Positions 43,242 through 53,844 of a DNA stretch of 64,000 nucleotides are shown here, piece by piece. The notes under the pieces are model-generated. The model was not told the origin of the DNA, searched no databases, and was given only the letters and a program-made list of their open reading frames with translations. A program made the translations under genes and the position numbers. The DNA is taken from the NCBI GenBank assembly GCA_031771865.1, contig JASISA010000007.1:1-64000 (forward strand), given 5' to 3'. Numbering within the stretch: the stretch's first letter is position 1; every line of letters starts with the position of its first letter. This stretch comes from Nothophaeocryptopus gaeumannii (taxonomy: Eukaryota > Ascomycota > Dothideomycetes > Mycosphaerellales > Mycosphaerellaceae).

Positions 43242-46227
43242 ATGCCTCCACCTGTCCGTGCCAACGGCGCTCGCACCCCTCAACGCCGCAATCGTCAGGC
43301 CCAGCCGGACTCGCACACTAGTGATCGAGTCCTACGCTCGTCGGTTAAACGCCGTGCAAATGGTATAGCAAGCAGCCCACCGCCCGACACACCTTCTCGT
43401 CGACCACGCCGCAACGCTGTTGTAGAGCCTTCGATACTACCTACAACCTCCTCTTCCTGGGAAGTTCGTGGCAAGTGTTATATCTACAAGAGGGTATACC
43501 ACGCTGATTTTGATGACTGGTATATCCGAAAATGGTGGAAAGTACATGGCACTGTGCGATATCCTCAGCGTAAGGGCAAGTCCCCTGTTCGATGGGGCAA
43601 CGCTCGACCGTCGTTCGTGTGGGAGTTCTTTACAGAGGGCATTCACCGCGAAACGGCATACCCGAGAGTTGTCTGCCTCGGCTGCGACAAAGATCTCCAG
43701 CATCCTGGGCTCGGCGATGGACCACGGCATATGTCCCTTCATCTTAGTTCGAAGCACTGTCAAAAGGCGGCTGGGGAGCGAGGTATAACCAAGACTAAAG
43801 TAGATGAGGCTAAGAGCAGTGCCGTAAGTTCTACCGACCACGATCTGCCGACCACGTTTTGCCGACCACGCTCTAACTTTTCCGCATTATAGAAAAAGCG
43901 CAAACGCGGTGAGCAGGTGGGAGAGGACCTTACGCCTGCCGACTTCGCGCAATATCAAGCTAAGGTCGTGATGGCATACGGCTTACCTCTAAACTTCTTC
44001 GAGCATCGAACGGTAAAGGAAAGCTACCTGTGTCTCAACACCGAAGCCGTGTTTCGCACAGCGACGACGATCAAATCAGACATCAAGAAGTTCGGCGTAG
44101 AGTCCGGCGAACGATTGAAGAAGCGGCTGCTTAGAGTCCGACGAGTTGCAACTGCTATCGATGGATGGTACTGCGGATCCATCCGGTGCTCGTTCATGAC
44201 AATTCGAATCTACTGGATCGAGGATTGGCAATTTTGCGAGGCGATGCTCGACTTCCCTGTGATCCATGGGCGTCACACTGGGCAGATCCTTTCCGAATAC
44301 CTCACCAAGAAACTCGAGGAGTACGGCCTAATGAACAAGCTGATCGCGATCACGACGGACAACGCTAGCAACAACCTTACGTTCCACCAGGCCCTGTGAG
44401 TCCCGAGCATTGTTCATTGGCACCGCCGAGCTAACCTTATCTAGTGTAGACTCAATCTCCACTTTTGTTGACTCCTATCAGCACAACATTCCAGCCGAGC
44501 TCCTCTCTCGCCGCGGCTTAGAGGTGGTAGACGATGCTTCCGATATCGAAGACGGGCAGCCATTTGATACGCCCGAGCGCTTCCCCTGCATCTCGCACGT
44601 TGTTCAGCTTGCGGAAAAGGCGTTCTTTCACTACCTCGGCATTGTTCCTAAGAATGAGAAGATTGAGACATTTGACGAGGAACTTACTGCTGCAGAGTTC
44701 AAGCTTGCGACGCTAGTCGGCTTCGACAAAGGGCTGGGGTATACCGCTACTACTGTGGAAGGTGAGCTTGCATTTCGTGGTCGGCAGAGTGTGGTCGGCA
44801 GCTAACGAGATTACAGGTGCGCGCTGGGGCAAGATGGACTAACCACAGTTCTCAGCGGTTCGCTCGCTGGATGGAAAAGCAAGAGAAAGACATCGCGTTC
44901 CCTCCGGTCGAATCACAATGCTCAAGACGCTGGCGTAATATGCCTCTGAAACGCGCCCTTCGTATGATACAAGACGTGAAAACGCGCTTCAGCTCCACGA
45001 CATACATGCTCTTACGCTGCAGTAGACTTCGCGATTCCTGGAACGACTTCTTCATCTCTGAGAATCAAGAACGTTTCGTCTTGACTTATCAAGAGTGGGC
45101 TCGACTGGAGTACATTATCGATCTTACACAACCTTTTGCCTACGTTACGACTATAATTGGTGCCACGAAAAGTGCTACCCTCCACCTAGCCCTAGGCTAC
45201 TACAACACTCTTTTGACATGCTAGACATCGCTAACGACAAGCTGGAGCGAAAGACTGTTCCTTGGAAGAAGACTATGTATGCTGCTTTCGAGGCTGCATG
45301 GAACAAACTCAAGGACTACTACGAAAAGACATGGGAGAATTTTGGCGACCTTTATGGCCTTGCAGTCTTGCTCAATCCAGGAATGAAGAGAGACTTCTGG
45401 AAGCGTGCCTCGTTCCAGGAGGACGAATCTGAGGAGTACTACTGGGGCAAGTTCCGAGAATATTTTGACCGGCACTACCGACCGGACGCCCGCTACCCGA
45501 GAAGCGAAGGAAGATCATCGATATGTCATACAATTTCGCAATGGGCTTGGGCCTACACGAGGCCGAGGCGGATTGCTCTCAGCCGCTCGTGGATCCGAGC
45601 CCAGCAGAGGGCGAGTCAGACGTGTATGACGAGGTAGAGAGGTATCGCCGTGCTCGTAAGTTCTCCTGCCGACCACGCTCTGCCGACCACGCCTTTCTAA
45701 AACTAACATCTTTAGGATTCGAACACCTCTTGAATAACCCCGACATCCTTAACGACCCTCTTAAGCAGTGGGCCGTTATTGAAGAGGAATTTCCCTTTAT
45801 CGCCCAGATGGCACGCGACATCCTCTGCATTCCTGCCGCTGGTATCGGCTGCGAACGAGACTTTAGTATCGCTCGTCATCAGTGCCGCTTTAATCGCGGC
45901 TACGAGGCGGACACTTTGTCCGCTATTATGATTGCTCGCTGTCGCTTCCGCCATGAGGATAACGAGAAGCTTGCTGCCGAGGCTCGTCTTATCGGAGAGC
46001 TTAAAGGGCAAGATGCAGTTGACGAGCTTTGCGTTCGAGAAGATGAGATAGCTCAGGTATGCTATATGGAGGGCATTAGCGACGACGAGGGTCAAGGGCC
46101 CTCGGATAGCCGCCTACCAAAGAAGTTGACAGTTCCGCCGCCCTCTCGGCGCCGCAGTCGCTTTATCAACCGTAGTCGACAAGATCGTACAGTAGTAGGT
46201 GATGTATTCGACCTATCGAAAGCTTGA
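43242..46227 (+). CDS. hAT transposase of the 8.5-kb element, five exons, frame breaks
   Basis: Exon 1 43242-43823 begins MPPPVRANGARTPQRRNRQA and holds a BED-type zinc finger (VVCLGCDKDLQHPG...HMSLHLSSKHC). Introns: 43824-43892, 44396-44444, 44762-44816, 45656-45715; all but the second contain the TGCCGACCACG motif. Exon 2 has the first catalytic Asp (VATAIDGWYCGS) and second Asp region (AITTDNASNNLTF). A later exon has DVKTRFSSTTYML, a standard hAT landmark. Exon 5 carries the dimerisation domain (DPLKQWAVIEEEFPFIAQMA; AAGIGCERDFSIARHQ with the catalytic Glu). Frame slips occur at about 44817, 45205 and 45500, each fixed by one base, so this copy is either just inactivated or mis-assembled. 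The C-terminus is basic. Confidence 0.85.
43832..43870 (+). repeat. Motif cluster 8 (triple, inside transposase intron 1)
   Basis: TACCGACCACG at 43832 and TGCCGACCACG at 43846 and 43860: three copies at exact 14-bp period in intron 43824-43892. Confidence 0.92.
44776..44800 (-). repeat. Motif cluster 9 (inside transposase intron 3)
   Basis: CGTGGTCGGCA at 44776 and TGTGGTCGGCA at 44790, period 14, in intron 44762-44816. Confidence 0.9.
45667..45691 (+). repeat. Motif cluster 10 (inside transposase intron 4)
   Basis: TGCCGACCACG at 45667 and 45681, period 14, in intron 45656-45715. Confidence 0.92.
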
Positions 46228-46357
46228 ATTTGTATATCTAGATTGTATATTAATAGTGTTATCCTGGAATATTGAAGCTACTTCGTTTACCTGAAATCTC
46301 ATTTCTTACTACAATTGTGTTGTATTCTCTTCCTTTATAGTATTGAATCTACAAATC

Positions 46358-46382
46358 TGCCGACCACGCTCTGCCGACCACG
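46358..46382 (+). repeat. Motif cluster 11 (right subterminal)
   Basis: TGCCGACCACG at 46358 and 46372, period 14, between the transposase stop and the right end. It mirrors cluster 1 at the left end (both about 230-240 bp from their terminus). Confidence 0.92.
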
Positions 46383-46597
46383 CTCTTTTGCTTACGCACG
46401 CCACTTTTATACTTACATTACTATTCTACGAAGGCCTCGTACAGGTCGATTTTAGTATGATAACCCGACACTCCTATATGATATCCGACATTACCTATAT
46501 TTGGGTAGCTTGGCAGGTTGAAACCTGTACAGGGTAGTCCTTTTCCGGGTATTTGCCAAGATATTCAACCCATACTCAAGCCCAACCCAATTAGGTC

Positions 46598-46615
46598 AAC
46601 CCACTGTGGCGTCTA
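46598..46615 (-). repeat. Right terminal inverted repeat of the 8.5-kb hAT
   Basis: Reverse complement reads TAGACGCCACAGTGGGTT, 16/18 with the left end. Confidence 0.9.
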
Positions 46616-46623
46616 GTCGAGCT
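46616..46623. repeat. Right target-site duplication GTCGAGCT
   Basis: Exact copy of 38108-38115. The gypsy frame resumes directly after it. Confidence 0.92.
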
Positions 46624-46995
46624 ATAGAAGACCTACTACTAGGATAACGACTTCCTAATCCCGAGCCTATCGAATACGAGGATATAGGTAAGTACTTCTA
46701 GTTATACGACTATATTAAAGATTTATAGATAGATTAACGTCGAAAGTAACTTAAATACTATATTAGCTAGAAGGGAGATTAGGAAGATACCTAGGAACTA
46801 TAGTACCTTATCGAGTAAGATATAATAGACGTAATAACCGTATTTCACTACGCCTACCTAGCTTATCTAGGGCCCTACAAAGCCCCTTATAATAACTACT
46901 AGTATTATACGACTCTATATAAACTAAAGATCTACCTAGGCCGTCCTACCTATTTACGATTAAGCCGCGTCGTAGGAGCTCTATCCTAAAGGGGG
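46624..46995 (+). pseudogene. RIP-destroyed gypsy chromovirus, chromodomain part (right piece)
   Basis: Continues the frame left at 38115: RLPNPEPIEYEDIG, then a decayed chromodomain (KYYISWKGD, EDTWEL) with several TAG/TAA stops. Very AT-rich. It ends where a LINE 3' tail begins. Confidence 0.75.
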
Positions 46996-47712
46996 GGGTA
47001 TTGTTAGGGTTCTAGTCTAATACTAATAATAATAATAATAAATAATAAATGTATTCGAGCTAGCTATAGGCTATGCCCCTTCTAGTATATCTATATATTA
47101 TAAAAGAAAACCCTATAGAAAGTACCTATAGCGTAAAACTTCCTCCCTTCTCTATTATACCTTATACCCTACTATATCTTAGGTACTATAGAACTAATAT
47201 GTTTGCCCGTAGGTAGCTAGCTAATACGCTAGAGTTAATATTATCCTCCTTACTTAGGTTCGAGATCTCTAGCCTACTCTAGGAGATATTTAAGGGTCTA
47301 CTCGAATTGTCCTATAGGGAGATACCTTATTACCTACGCTATAGTTTATCTAGGAAACTTAGTAAGCTATCTTCTCGCGTCCTAGTATCTAGTAGCTAAG
47401 ATAAGTTCCCTTCTACTCTCTCGCATATTTATATAGTAGGTAAGGTAGTATCGAGCTATCCCTCTATCTCTATATTCGTAGTAGGGGCTAGTATCGGGTA
47501 CTCTAACCTTATAGAGGAAGTAAGGAAGGCTAATTATCTCTAACTGTATCTAGAATACTATCGCGGCCTAGGCTTTACTAAGCCCTCGATAAAGCTCCTA
47601 GGTATTAGTATTCTATAGAGTCCTAAACGCGAGTAGGAGGATTCCTTCGCGCCTAGTATTATCCTACTTCTATAACTCGTTCCGCTTATACTAGCCCTAG
47701 AGGATAGTCTAT
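46996..47712 (-). pseudogene. RIP-mutated LINE 3' end, copy 1
   Basis: The reverse complement matches the LINE tail at 30882-31527 (for example AAACATATTAGTTCTATAGT), but most C-to-T-type changes have turned it AT-rich. Its 3' end is marked by an (AAT)n run at about 47020-47050, and it breaks off at GATAGTCTAT, where the tail of copy 2 begins. Confidence 0.8.
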
Positions 47713-48845
47713 AATAATAATAATAATAACAAATATATTCGAGCTAGCTATAGGCCGTACCCCTTCTAGCATATCTATATGTTATAAAAGAAAACCCTAT
47801 AGAAAGTACCTATAGCGTAAAACTTCCTCCCTTCTCTATTATACCTTATACCCTACTATATCTTAGGTACTATAGAACTAATATGTTTGCCCGTAGGTAG
47901 CTAGCTAACACGCTAGAGTTAACATTATCCTCCTTACTTGGGTTCGAGATCTCCGGCCTACTCTAGGAGATGTTTAAGGGTCTACTCGAATTGTCTTATA
48001 GGGAGATACCTTATTGCCTACGCTACGGCTTGTCTAGGAAACTTAGTAAGCTATCTTCTCGCGTCCTAGTATCTAGTAGCTAAGATAAGTTCCCTTCTAC
48101 TCTCTCGCATATTTGTATAGTAGGCAAGGTAGTATCGAGCTGTCCCTCTATCTCTATATTCGTAGTAGAGGCTAGTATCGGGTACTCTAACCTTATAGAG
48201 GAAGTAAGGAAGGCTAATTGTCTCTAACCGTATCTAGAACACTATCGCGGCCTAGGCTTTACTAAGCCCTCGATAAAGCTCCTAGGTATTAGTATTCTAT
48301 AGAGTCCTAAACGCGAGTAGGAGGATTCCTTCGCGCCTAGTATTATCCTACTTCTATAACTCGTCCTACTTATACTAGCCCTAGAGGATAGTCTATATTG
48401 CTTTCCGAGTCTTCTTTAGATCTACTCTATCTATATAAGAGAGCTAGGACTGTAGGATAGTAGCCTACTCGTCTATCTACTCTAGTAGCGAGCTGTATAG
48501 TTTTCTTAGGCGTCTACTATATACCCTAAGTTATCCGTACTTTAGTAGGATCCGCCCCTTTAGCTCTTATATAGCCTAGTATATATCTAGCCTCTACCTC
48601 TACGTAGCTATTATAGCTATAGTAGTTCTCTTCCTATACTCGGTAATATCTTCGATCTAGAGTTCTTTATATAATAGTCGCGTTAGTATAGCTCGGTAGG
48701 CCCTAAGGATTATCCGTAGGAATCTATTCTATATTACCTATAGCTTTTATTAGAGCATTTTTAAGATTCTAGTCTCCTTTCCTACTATCTATACCTCGCT
48801 CCTATGCATTACTACTAGCCTAATTATTAAGATATATAGCTTACG
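47713..48845 (-). pseudogene. RIP-mutated LINE 3' end, copy 2
   Basis: A second, longer copy in tandem with copy 1, starting with its own (AAT)n tail at about 47713-47730. It is nearly identical to copy 1 over the shared 0.7 kb and then continues further 5' into LINE polyprotein-like sequence until a solo LTR interrupts it. Confidence 0.8.
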
Positions 48846-49161
48846 TGTCACGGGCGTGGCCCGGTGACACCTGAACACCTGGATGCACGTGGTTTGGATG
48901 CTTGGTAGTGTACCAAGCATCCGGATGAACTTCGGCCGAGCCTCGGGGCTCGACTAGCATCATGTGACAGAGCCACGTGACTCTGCCAAGACCCGGAGAA
49001 GAGTTTCTTCTCGACGCGCAAAGATCCGGTCTTCGACTCTTTGCGCTACGTCCTGTCAATAGGATTGACCTATATGGTTAATACAGTGTCTATCCAACCT
49101 GTCCGTAGCTCCCTGTACCGTTTGTGATTAGCAACCTACTTCCCGACTCCGGCCCGTGACA
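48846..49161 (+). mobile_element. Solo LTR of the gypsy chromovirus family (316 bp)
   Basis: Identical, in opposite orientation, to the LTR at 36821-37136, including the 10 bp missing from the other LTR. Flanking 5-mers TTACG and TCTCC do not match, so no target duplication is visible. It lies unmutated in strongly RIP-altered sequence, so it arrived later. Confidence 0.92.
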
Positions 49162-51540
49162 TCTCCTATCTTTATCTTCCCCTATAATAGTATAGTACTT
49201 CGGATATATAACTATTCTTCTATTACTTAGGTTAGTATATAGCTCCTAGATAGCGAGAATGTCTTTCTAGCTATTATCGAGTAGCTGCCGGTAGGTAGCC
49301 TATAATTTCCGTACGATTGCCTATAGTATACTTAGTATCGGTTATGTATTTATTAGGTACTAGCTAGTAGTTAATCCTACTATATTACTCGTCGGATTAA
49401 CCCTTGTCCTTACTCTAGTATAATAGTCTTAGCCCTATTCACCGCCCTAACTAGCCTCCTAAACCTCTATAGTATTCGCTTCTCTACTACTATTCCTATT
49501 AGCCTCCTACCTAGAATATATTCGCGGCTTATCCGGGTAGCTATTTAGTCCTCTCCCTCCCTATTCGCTCCTTACTATAGAGGAGAGGAAGGTAGAGGAG
49601 AAGTAGAGCTAGGAGTACTATAGGTTAGCTTAGCTATATAGCTCGCTCCTATCTTCTTTATACTCTAAATCTTGTCCTTAATTGCTTATCTCTTTAAGTG
49701 TATATAGTACTAAGCTAGGTAGTTCTAACTATAACTTCCGTATTTACTATACTTTAATTAGTCTACCTCTATAAGCTTCTCGTACGTATATTCTCTTATA
49801 TTATAGCTTCCTCTATACCTTGTATATACTATACCGTTTATATACCTTATACCGATATAGCTATATCTTTAGTAGTTGAAGTACTATATTATTGTCTATT
49901 AGTAGTCCTATTCTTTAGTGTCGTAGAGTACTCCGGAGATAATAATACCCTTCTCTACTATAGCTCTAGTAGCTTCTACTATCTTTAGTTCGACTACTAG
50001 AGTACTCTATTTCTTTATTCCCGTTACTATAGCTTTCTAGCCCTTCTACTAGGTATTCTATACTTGGATTCCGAGTATTAGCCGCTTATTATCTTCCTTA
50101 ATTAACTAGATCCGCTATATAGTAGGGTCGTTTCCTATAACTATAATAAAGTAGACTTAGACTAGGAAGGTTTTCTATACTATTCTTGCCTCCTTTAAGA
50201 CCTTGCCTAGGCCTTAGGTATCTACTACTATTCGGTTCCTTACTATAGAGTCCGTAGTCGTAAGAACTAGTCTATTAGGGACCTTCTTAACTACGACTAT
50301 ATATGCCTAGTTCCCTCCTTCTATAGTAAAACGCGAAACAATCCGGGTAGCTTTAGTATCCCTAAGCTTAGCCCTAGTCGCTTCGTTATCTACGTGAATC
50401 TTAAGGGAGCACGTAGCTCTTTATACTTTAATACTAGATAGCTAGGCTAGCTATTAGGCTACGACTATAGCCTAGGTTATCTTTAGTCCTAGACTCTACT
50501 CTATCTTCTTCTAAATCTATATAATACTCTATTAGATAGATTCTAGAGTAGCTTCCTAGTTAGTACGCTTCGTAGTCTACGCTATAGTTAAGTGAATTAT
50601 ATTTAGAATTATCTAGATTACCCTCTCTAGTTAGAGGGAGGAGTATTAACTCTAATATATTAGTTTAGCTACCTTATTCTAAATCTTTTTTAGGGCCTCC
50701 TAAGGTAAGAGGGGACCCTACTAGTTCTTGTTTACTACTACGTTCTTCTCTCTATACTCCTTCTCTTAGGAGGTTAGGTAGGAAGCTAGATTAATACTCC
50801 CTATATCTCTACCTATAGTAGTTTCTTTAGTAACCTCTTAAAATAGCTCTAGTCCGTTATCTATACCTAAGGTAGTACAGCCTTATATACTAGCTATACT
50901 TAGTAGAGAATTATCTTCTTCTAATACTAAGAATTAGTATTTTCGAGCGCTAACTACGTACTCGCTAACAGCGGCGTATAGCCGTGCTTTAGATACGTGT
51001 ATTACCTTAATAGGTTCCGTATGTTCTAAGGTTTTAGTAATACCGCCTCTCTAAATTCGTTCGAGGTATATTTATTATACGCGTAAGCCGAGCTAGGTAA
51101 CTAATACCTATAGTATATTAGTAAAAGTACTTTTAGGAATAGACGAAAGACTTATCTATAGAGAAGCGATAGAATATTTAGACGTACGAGCTCCTCTACT
51201 AGATAGATTAGAACCTAATCTTTTAACGTATATTCTACCTCTATTAGGGGTAAGGGCTAGCCGCTATAAAGGATATCGTCTAGTCGGTAGTAGGGCTTCT
51301 TCTATAGCATCTTTCTTAATATGCGCGTAGGCGTCTATAGTAACTTCGAAGTAGTAGACTTTAGATAGACGCTAGTTAGTCTAGACAGTACTAGCCGTCG
51401 CGTACTTAGTATTAACGGCCTAGGCGCGCCCTCTCGTACCTAAAGTATAGAGCTTGTAGTCCTCTAGCGCTTCGACGGCAGAAGGTCGTCGTTATCTATC
51501 CCTTCCCGGGCTAGATCGGGATCCTATACTGCAATAGGAG
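49162..51540. other. AT-rich RIP-destroyed repeat, probably LINE body
   Basis: Dense TAG/TAA/TATA content, no open frame longer than a few dozen codons on either strand. Position suggests the 5' continuation of the minus-strand LINE copy 2, but I could not read a reverse-transcriptase motif. Composition returns to normal at about 51450-51540. Confidence 0.55.
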
Positions 51541-51568
51541 CTCGCTTGCTCAAGGGCGTTTTTCGGAA

Positions 51569-52111
51569 CTAGCTCGTTAATGGAATAACTGGAATGAGTG
51601 ATTTAGGTGTTGCGGCTGTCGCTACAGGCGTAACGGAGCGTACATCTTCAAGATCCGCTGTGTCCGAGTGCTGAAAGTCCAGCGACACGGCCTGCTGCTG
51701 ATCGTCAACCAAATCTGCAGCGTCCGGCAGCCCAGAGGCCCGGACATCGTGAGCGGTCGCTGGAGGATCGTTGGCTCGCTGCAAACCCGCCCGTACTTCC
51801 TCAATGCGTGCTGTCAGCTTGCGAATCTTGGCTCTCCCTTCGGAAGTCCTGGTCTTGGAAGCGATGCTGGACCATGCCCTGCTCTTCTTCTCTGCGCCAC
51901 TGCACTGCGAGCGCAACGTGCCAGTAGGTACCGGTCCAGTGAAGCCACATTGCCGAATGTGAGCTTCGAAGACCTGAAAGAAGACAGCGGCGTCCGGTTC
52001 CTCGATCTTGGATGTCGCGCTTGACAAGACGTCTAGAGCGAACCTCATGTCCTCTGTCCAGATAAGCTTCGTCCGGCGCTTTCCGCCGCCAGCGAGCCTT
52101 TGGGAGGCCAT
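51569..52111 (-). CDS. Putative Myb/SANT-like DNA-binding protein, 180 aa
   Basis: ATG at 52111, uninterrupted. The N-terminal third reads GGGKRRTKLIWTEDMRFALD, then FEAHIRQCGFTG and SRAWSSIASKTRT, suggesting a Myb/SANT-like helix bundle (basic patch followed by W-T-E-x-M, then spaced aromatic residues). The C-terminus is acidic and low-complexity. It is the first normal-composition gene after the RIP block. Family assignment is by appearance only. Confidence 0.5.
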   Translation of the reverse strand: MASQRLAGGGKRRTKLIWTEDMRFALDVLSSATSKIEEPDAAVFFQVFEAHIRQCGFTGPVPTGTLRSQCSGAEKKSRAWSSIASKTRTSEGRAKIRKLTARIEEVRAGLQRANDPPATAHDVRASGLPDAADLVDDQQQAVSLDFQHSDTADLEDVRSVTPVATAATPKSLIPVIPLTS

Positions 52112-52965
52112 CGTGAGAGTGCGCGGCTGACCGTCCGGCTGATGCTTGTGGTGAAGAATGAGCGTGTGAAAATGGTGCCGCCGTCAGTGCCACCGGCGGC
52201 GCCGCCCAACGCGAAGGGGCAAGTGAAAGATGAGTGCAGGAATGGTGTGAGGTGAGGTGGAGAGACTCTGGACCCCACGCAGGGGTTCATGGATTGAGTT
52301 CAACGTAGTCAGCATTCGTGGTGGTCAGTGCTTGCATCTTCAACTCGCTCGAGGAAGGAGCAGAGAGAGTACTGAATCAACGAGAGTGGCATTCAGGTGC
52401 TTCTCGCCAACAAGCATCCCAATCTGAGCATCAACTGGGGTCCACTGCATTGTTGTAGGTGTTCTGGTCCGATTGCGGCCAATGTGTGTACGGAAGCTGT
52501 GGATGGAGCAGGGACGTTGCTGACCCTTGCCGCACTTGCTGCTGCACCGTTTCACATGCAGAAACACGCACTTTCGCAGCGCCCGTAATGTGTTTGGGCT
52601 GAAGATAAACATGAGCTAGTAAGGGTATTCAAACGGCGCTTCGCGTGTATGAGTATTCTCAGTTCTGATTCAAGCATACCTGTCGTCCCTGAATCATTTC
52701 GTTGGCAGCGAATCCTGATATGGATTCTCAAACAACGGCCCTGGTCCTCTTCCCTGCCATATCCAGCTCGACAGCTCGTCATCAGTAGACCTTTTAATCT
52801 TGACAGTATTGAGCTTGCTTTGCCACTGGAAAGCCAAGAATGCGTGATTGCTTTGAGGAGTGATACCCTTCCCTGGCAACATGGCCTCATCCGTGCCTAT
52901 CCTTTGAGCAGTGATGTATCATACAGTTTTTGTTTCGTCCCTCGTTAATGTGCATAGAGACCAGC
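52112..52965. other. Intergenic, no recognised gene
   Basis: Short overlapping frames on both strands (for example 52340-52612 and 52552-52890 minus, 52649-52948 plus), none with motifs. Downstream of the dUTPase and upstream of the Myb-like gene. Confidence 0.4.
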
Positions 52966-53844
52966 TTAGACGGCAGGTGGCCCATTGATGGGAGGAAGAG
53001 TACCGCCGAAGCCGCCAGTAGACCCAAAGCCACCGGCTCCGCGAACAGTCTCCTCGAGCTGGTCGACGACCAAGACCTCGGGGGTGTAGATCTGAGAAAG
53101 TTAGCTCTGAGCCATGGGCAAAAAATATGCAACTGACTCTTTCGATAATGAGCTGGGCAATCCGCTCCCCAGCATCGACCTTGAAGTCGACATCGCTGAA
53201 GTTGAACAGCAGCACCTTGACTGGCCCTCTGTAGTCTGCATCAATGACACCAGCTCCAGTATCAATGCTATGCTTGCTGGCTAGGCCGCTTCGAGGAGCA
53301 ACTCTGCCGTATGTCCCAGCTGGCACAGCAATGCTGATATCCGTGTCCACCATCACCTTCCCCCTCGCTGGCACGGTAGCCTCTTTGGAAGCATACAGAT
53401 CGTACCCGGCAGCGAATGCTGATCCCCGATTCGGTGGCTTCGCAGTCTCGGACAACAGCTTGACCTGCAAGGCTGGCGGCGGAGGCTCGAAGGACATTGG
53501 CGGGATGGTAGGGAAAGCAGGCGGAGGGACGATAGGAGCCACGTTGGCGGTCGCGTTGGTCGAGCTCGACTTTTGCGACAACGGATTCGGTAGGCTCGCA
53601 GTATCGGGAGTCGGCGTAGGCTGCTGGTCGTTCAGGATGGCTGGAGGAATGTCAATGTCAATGGCATGTCCGCTGTATTATTCTCCTTGAGTCGAAAACG
53701 CCATCACATACATGCTACGCTGAGATTTGCGGCCGGCTCGGAGTATTTCGTTCGCTTCGGTAGCGGTGACGGTGGTAGAGAGGGAGCGTCGTGCTCGGGA
53801 GCAGGGGCGGGAGTGTGTTCGGAATTGTTGTCAGCCATGGACAT
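52966..53844 (-). CDS. DUT1: dUTP diphosphatase (dUTPase), three exons, about 253 aa
   Basis: Hydrolyses dUTP to dUMP, keeping uracil out of DNA and supplying dTMP synthesis; homotrimeric, Mg-dependent. Exons 53844-53712 (MSMADNNSEHTPAPAPEHDA; an ATG at 53838 is also possible), 53640-53138, 53091-52966; introns 53641-53711 and 53092-53137 with matching phases. All five trimeric dUTPase motifs are present: AFAAGYDLYAS (1), APRSGLASKHSI (2), GAGVIDADYRGPVKVLLFN (3), GERIAQLIIER (4, just before intron 2), and RGAGGFGSTGGFG (5, in the last exon). A long Pro/Ser-rich N-terminal extension precedes the core. Complete and probably functional. Confidence 0.93.

Larger units (their letters stand above)
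38116..46615 (+). mobile_element. 8.5-kb hAT element carrying two histone H3 genes and a motif array
   Basis: Ends are 18-bp inverted repeats (left TAGACGTCACACTGGGTT, right TAGACGCCACAGTGGGTT read inward, 16/18 identical). The element is flanked by a perfect 8-bp duplication GTCGAGCT (38108-38115 and 46616-46623), the hAT-standard length. Removing the element and one duplicate restores the reading frame of the RIP-destroyed gypsy. It contains, left to right: H3-like gene A (-), H3-like gene B (-), an unknown multi-exon gene (+) and a hAT transposase (+). Eleven clusters of the TGCCGACCACG motif are spread throughout. It is not RIP-mutated, unlike its target. Confidence 0.9.

Noticed and set aside
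38345..46382. Reading the spaced motif clusters as a CRISPR-like array
   Set aside because: Clusters are hundreds of bases apart, in both orientations, in a eukaryotic transposon; spacers are 2-3 bases within pairs.
51801..52193. Minus-strand frame overlapping the Myb-like gene
   Set aside because: Shadow frame of 51569-52111, biased composition and no motifs.
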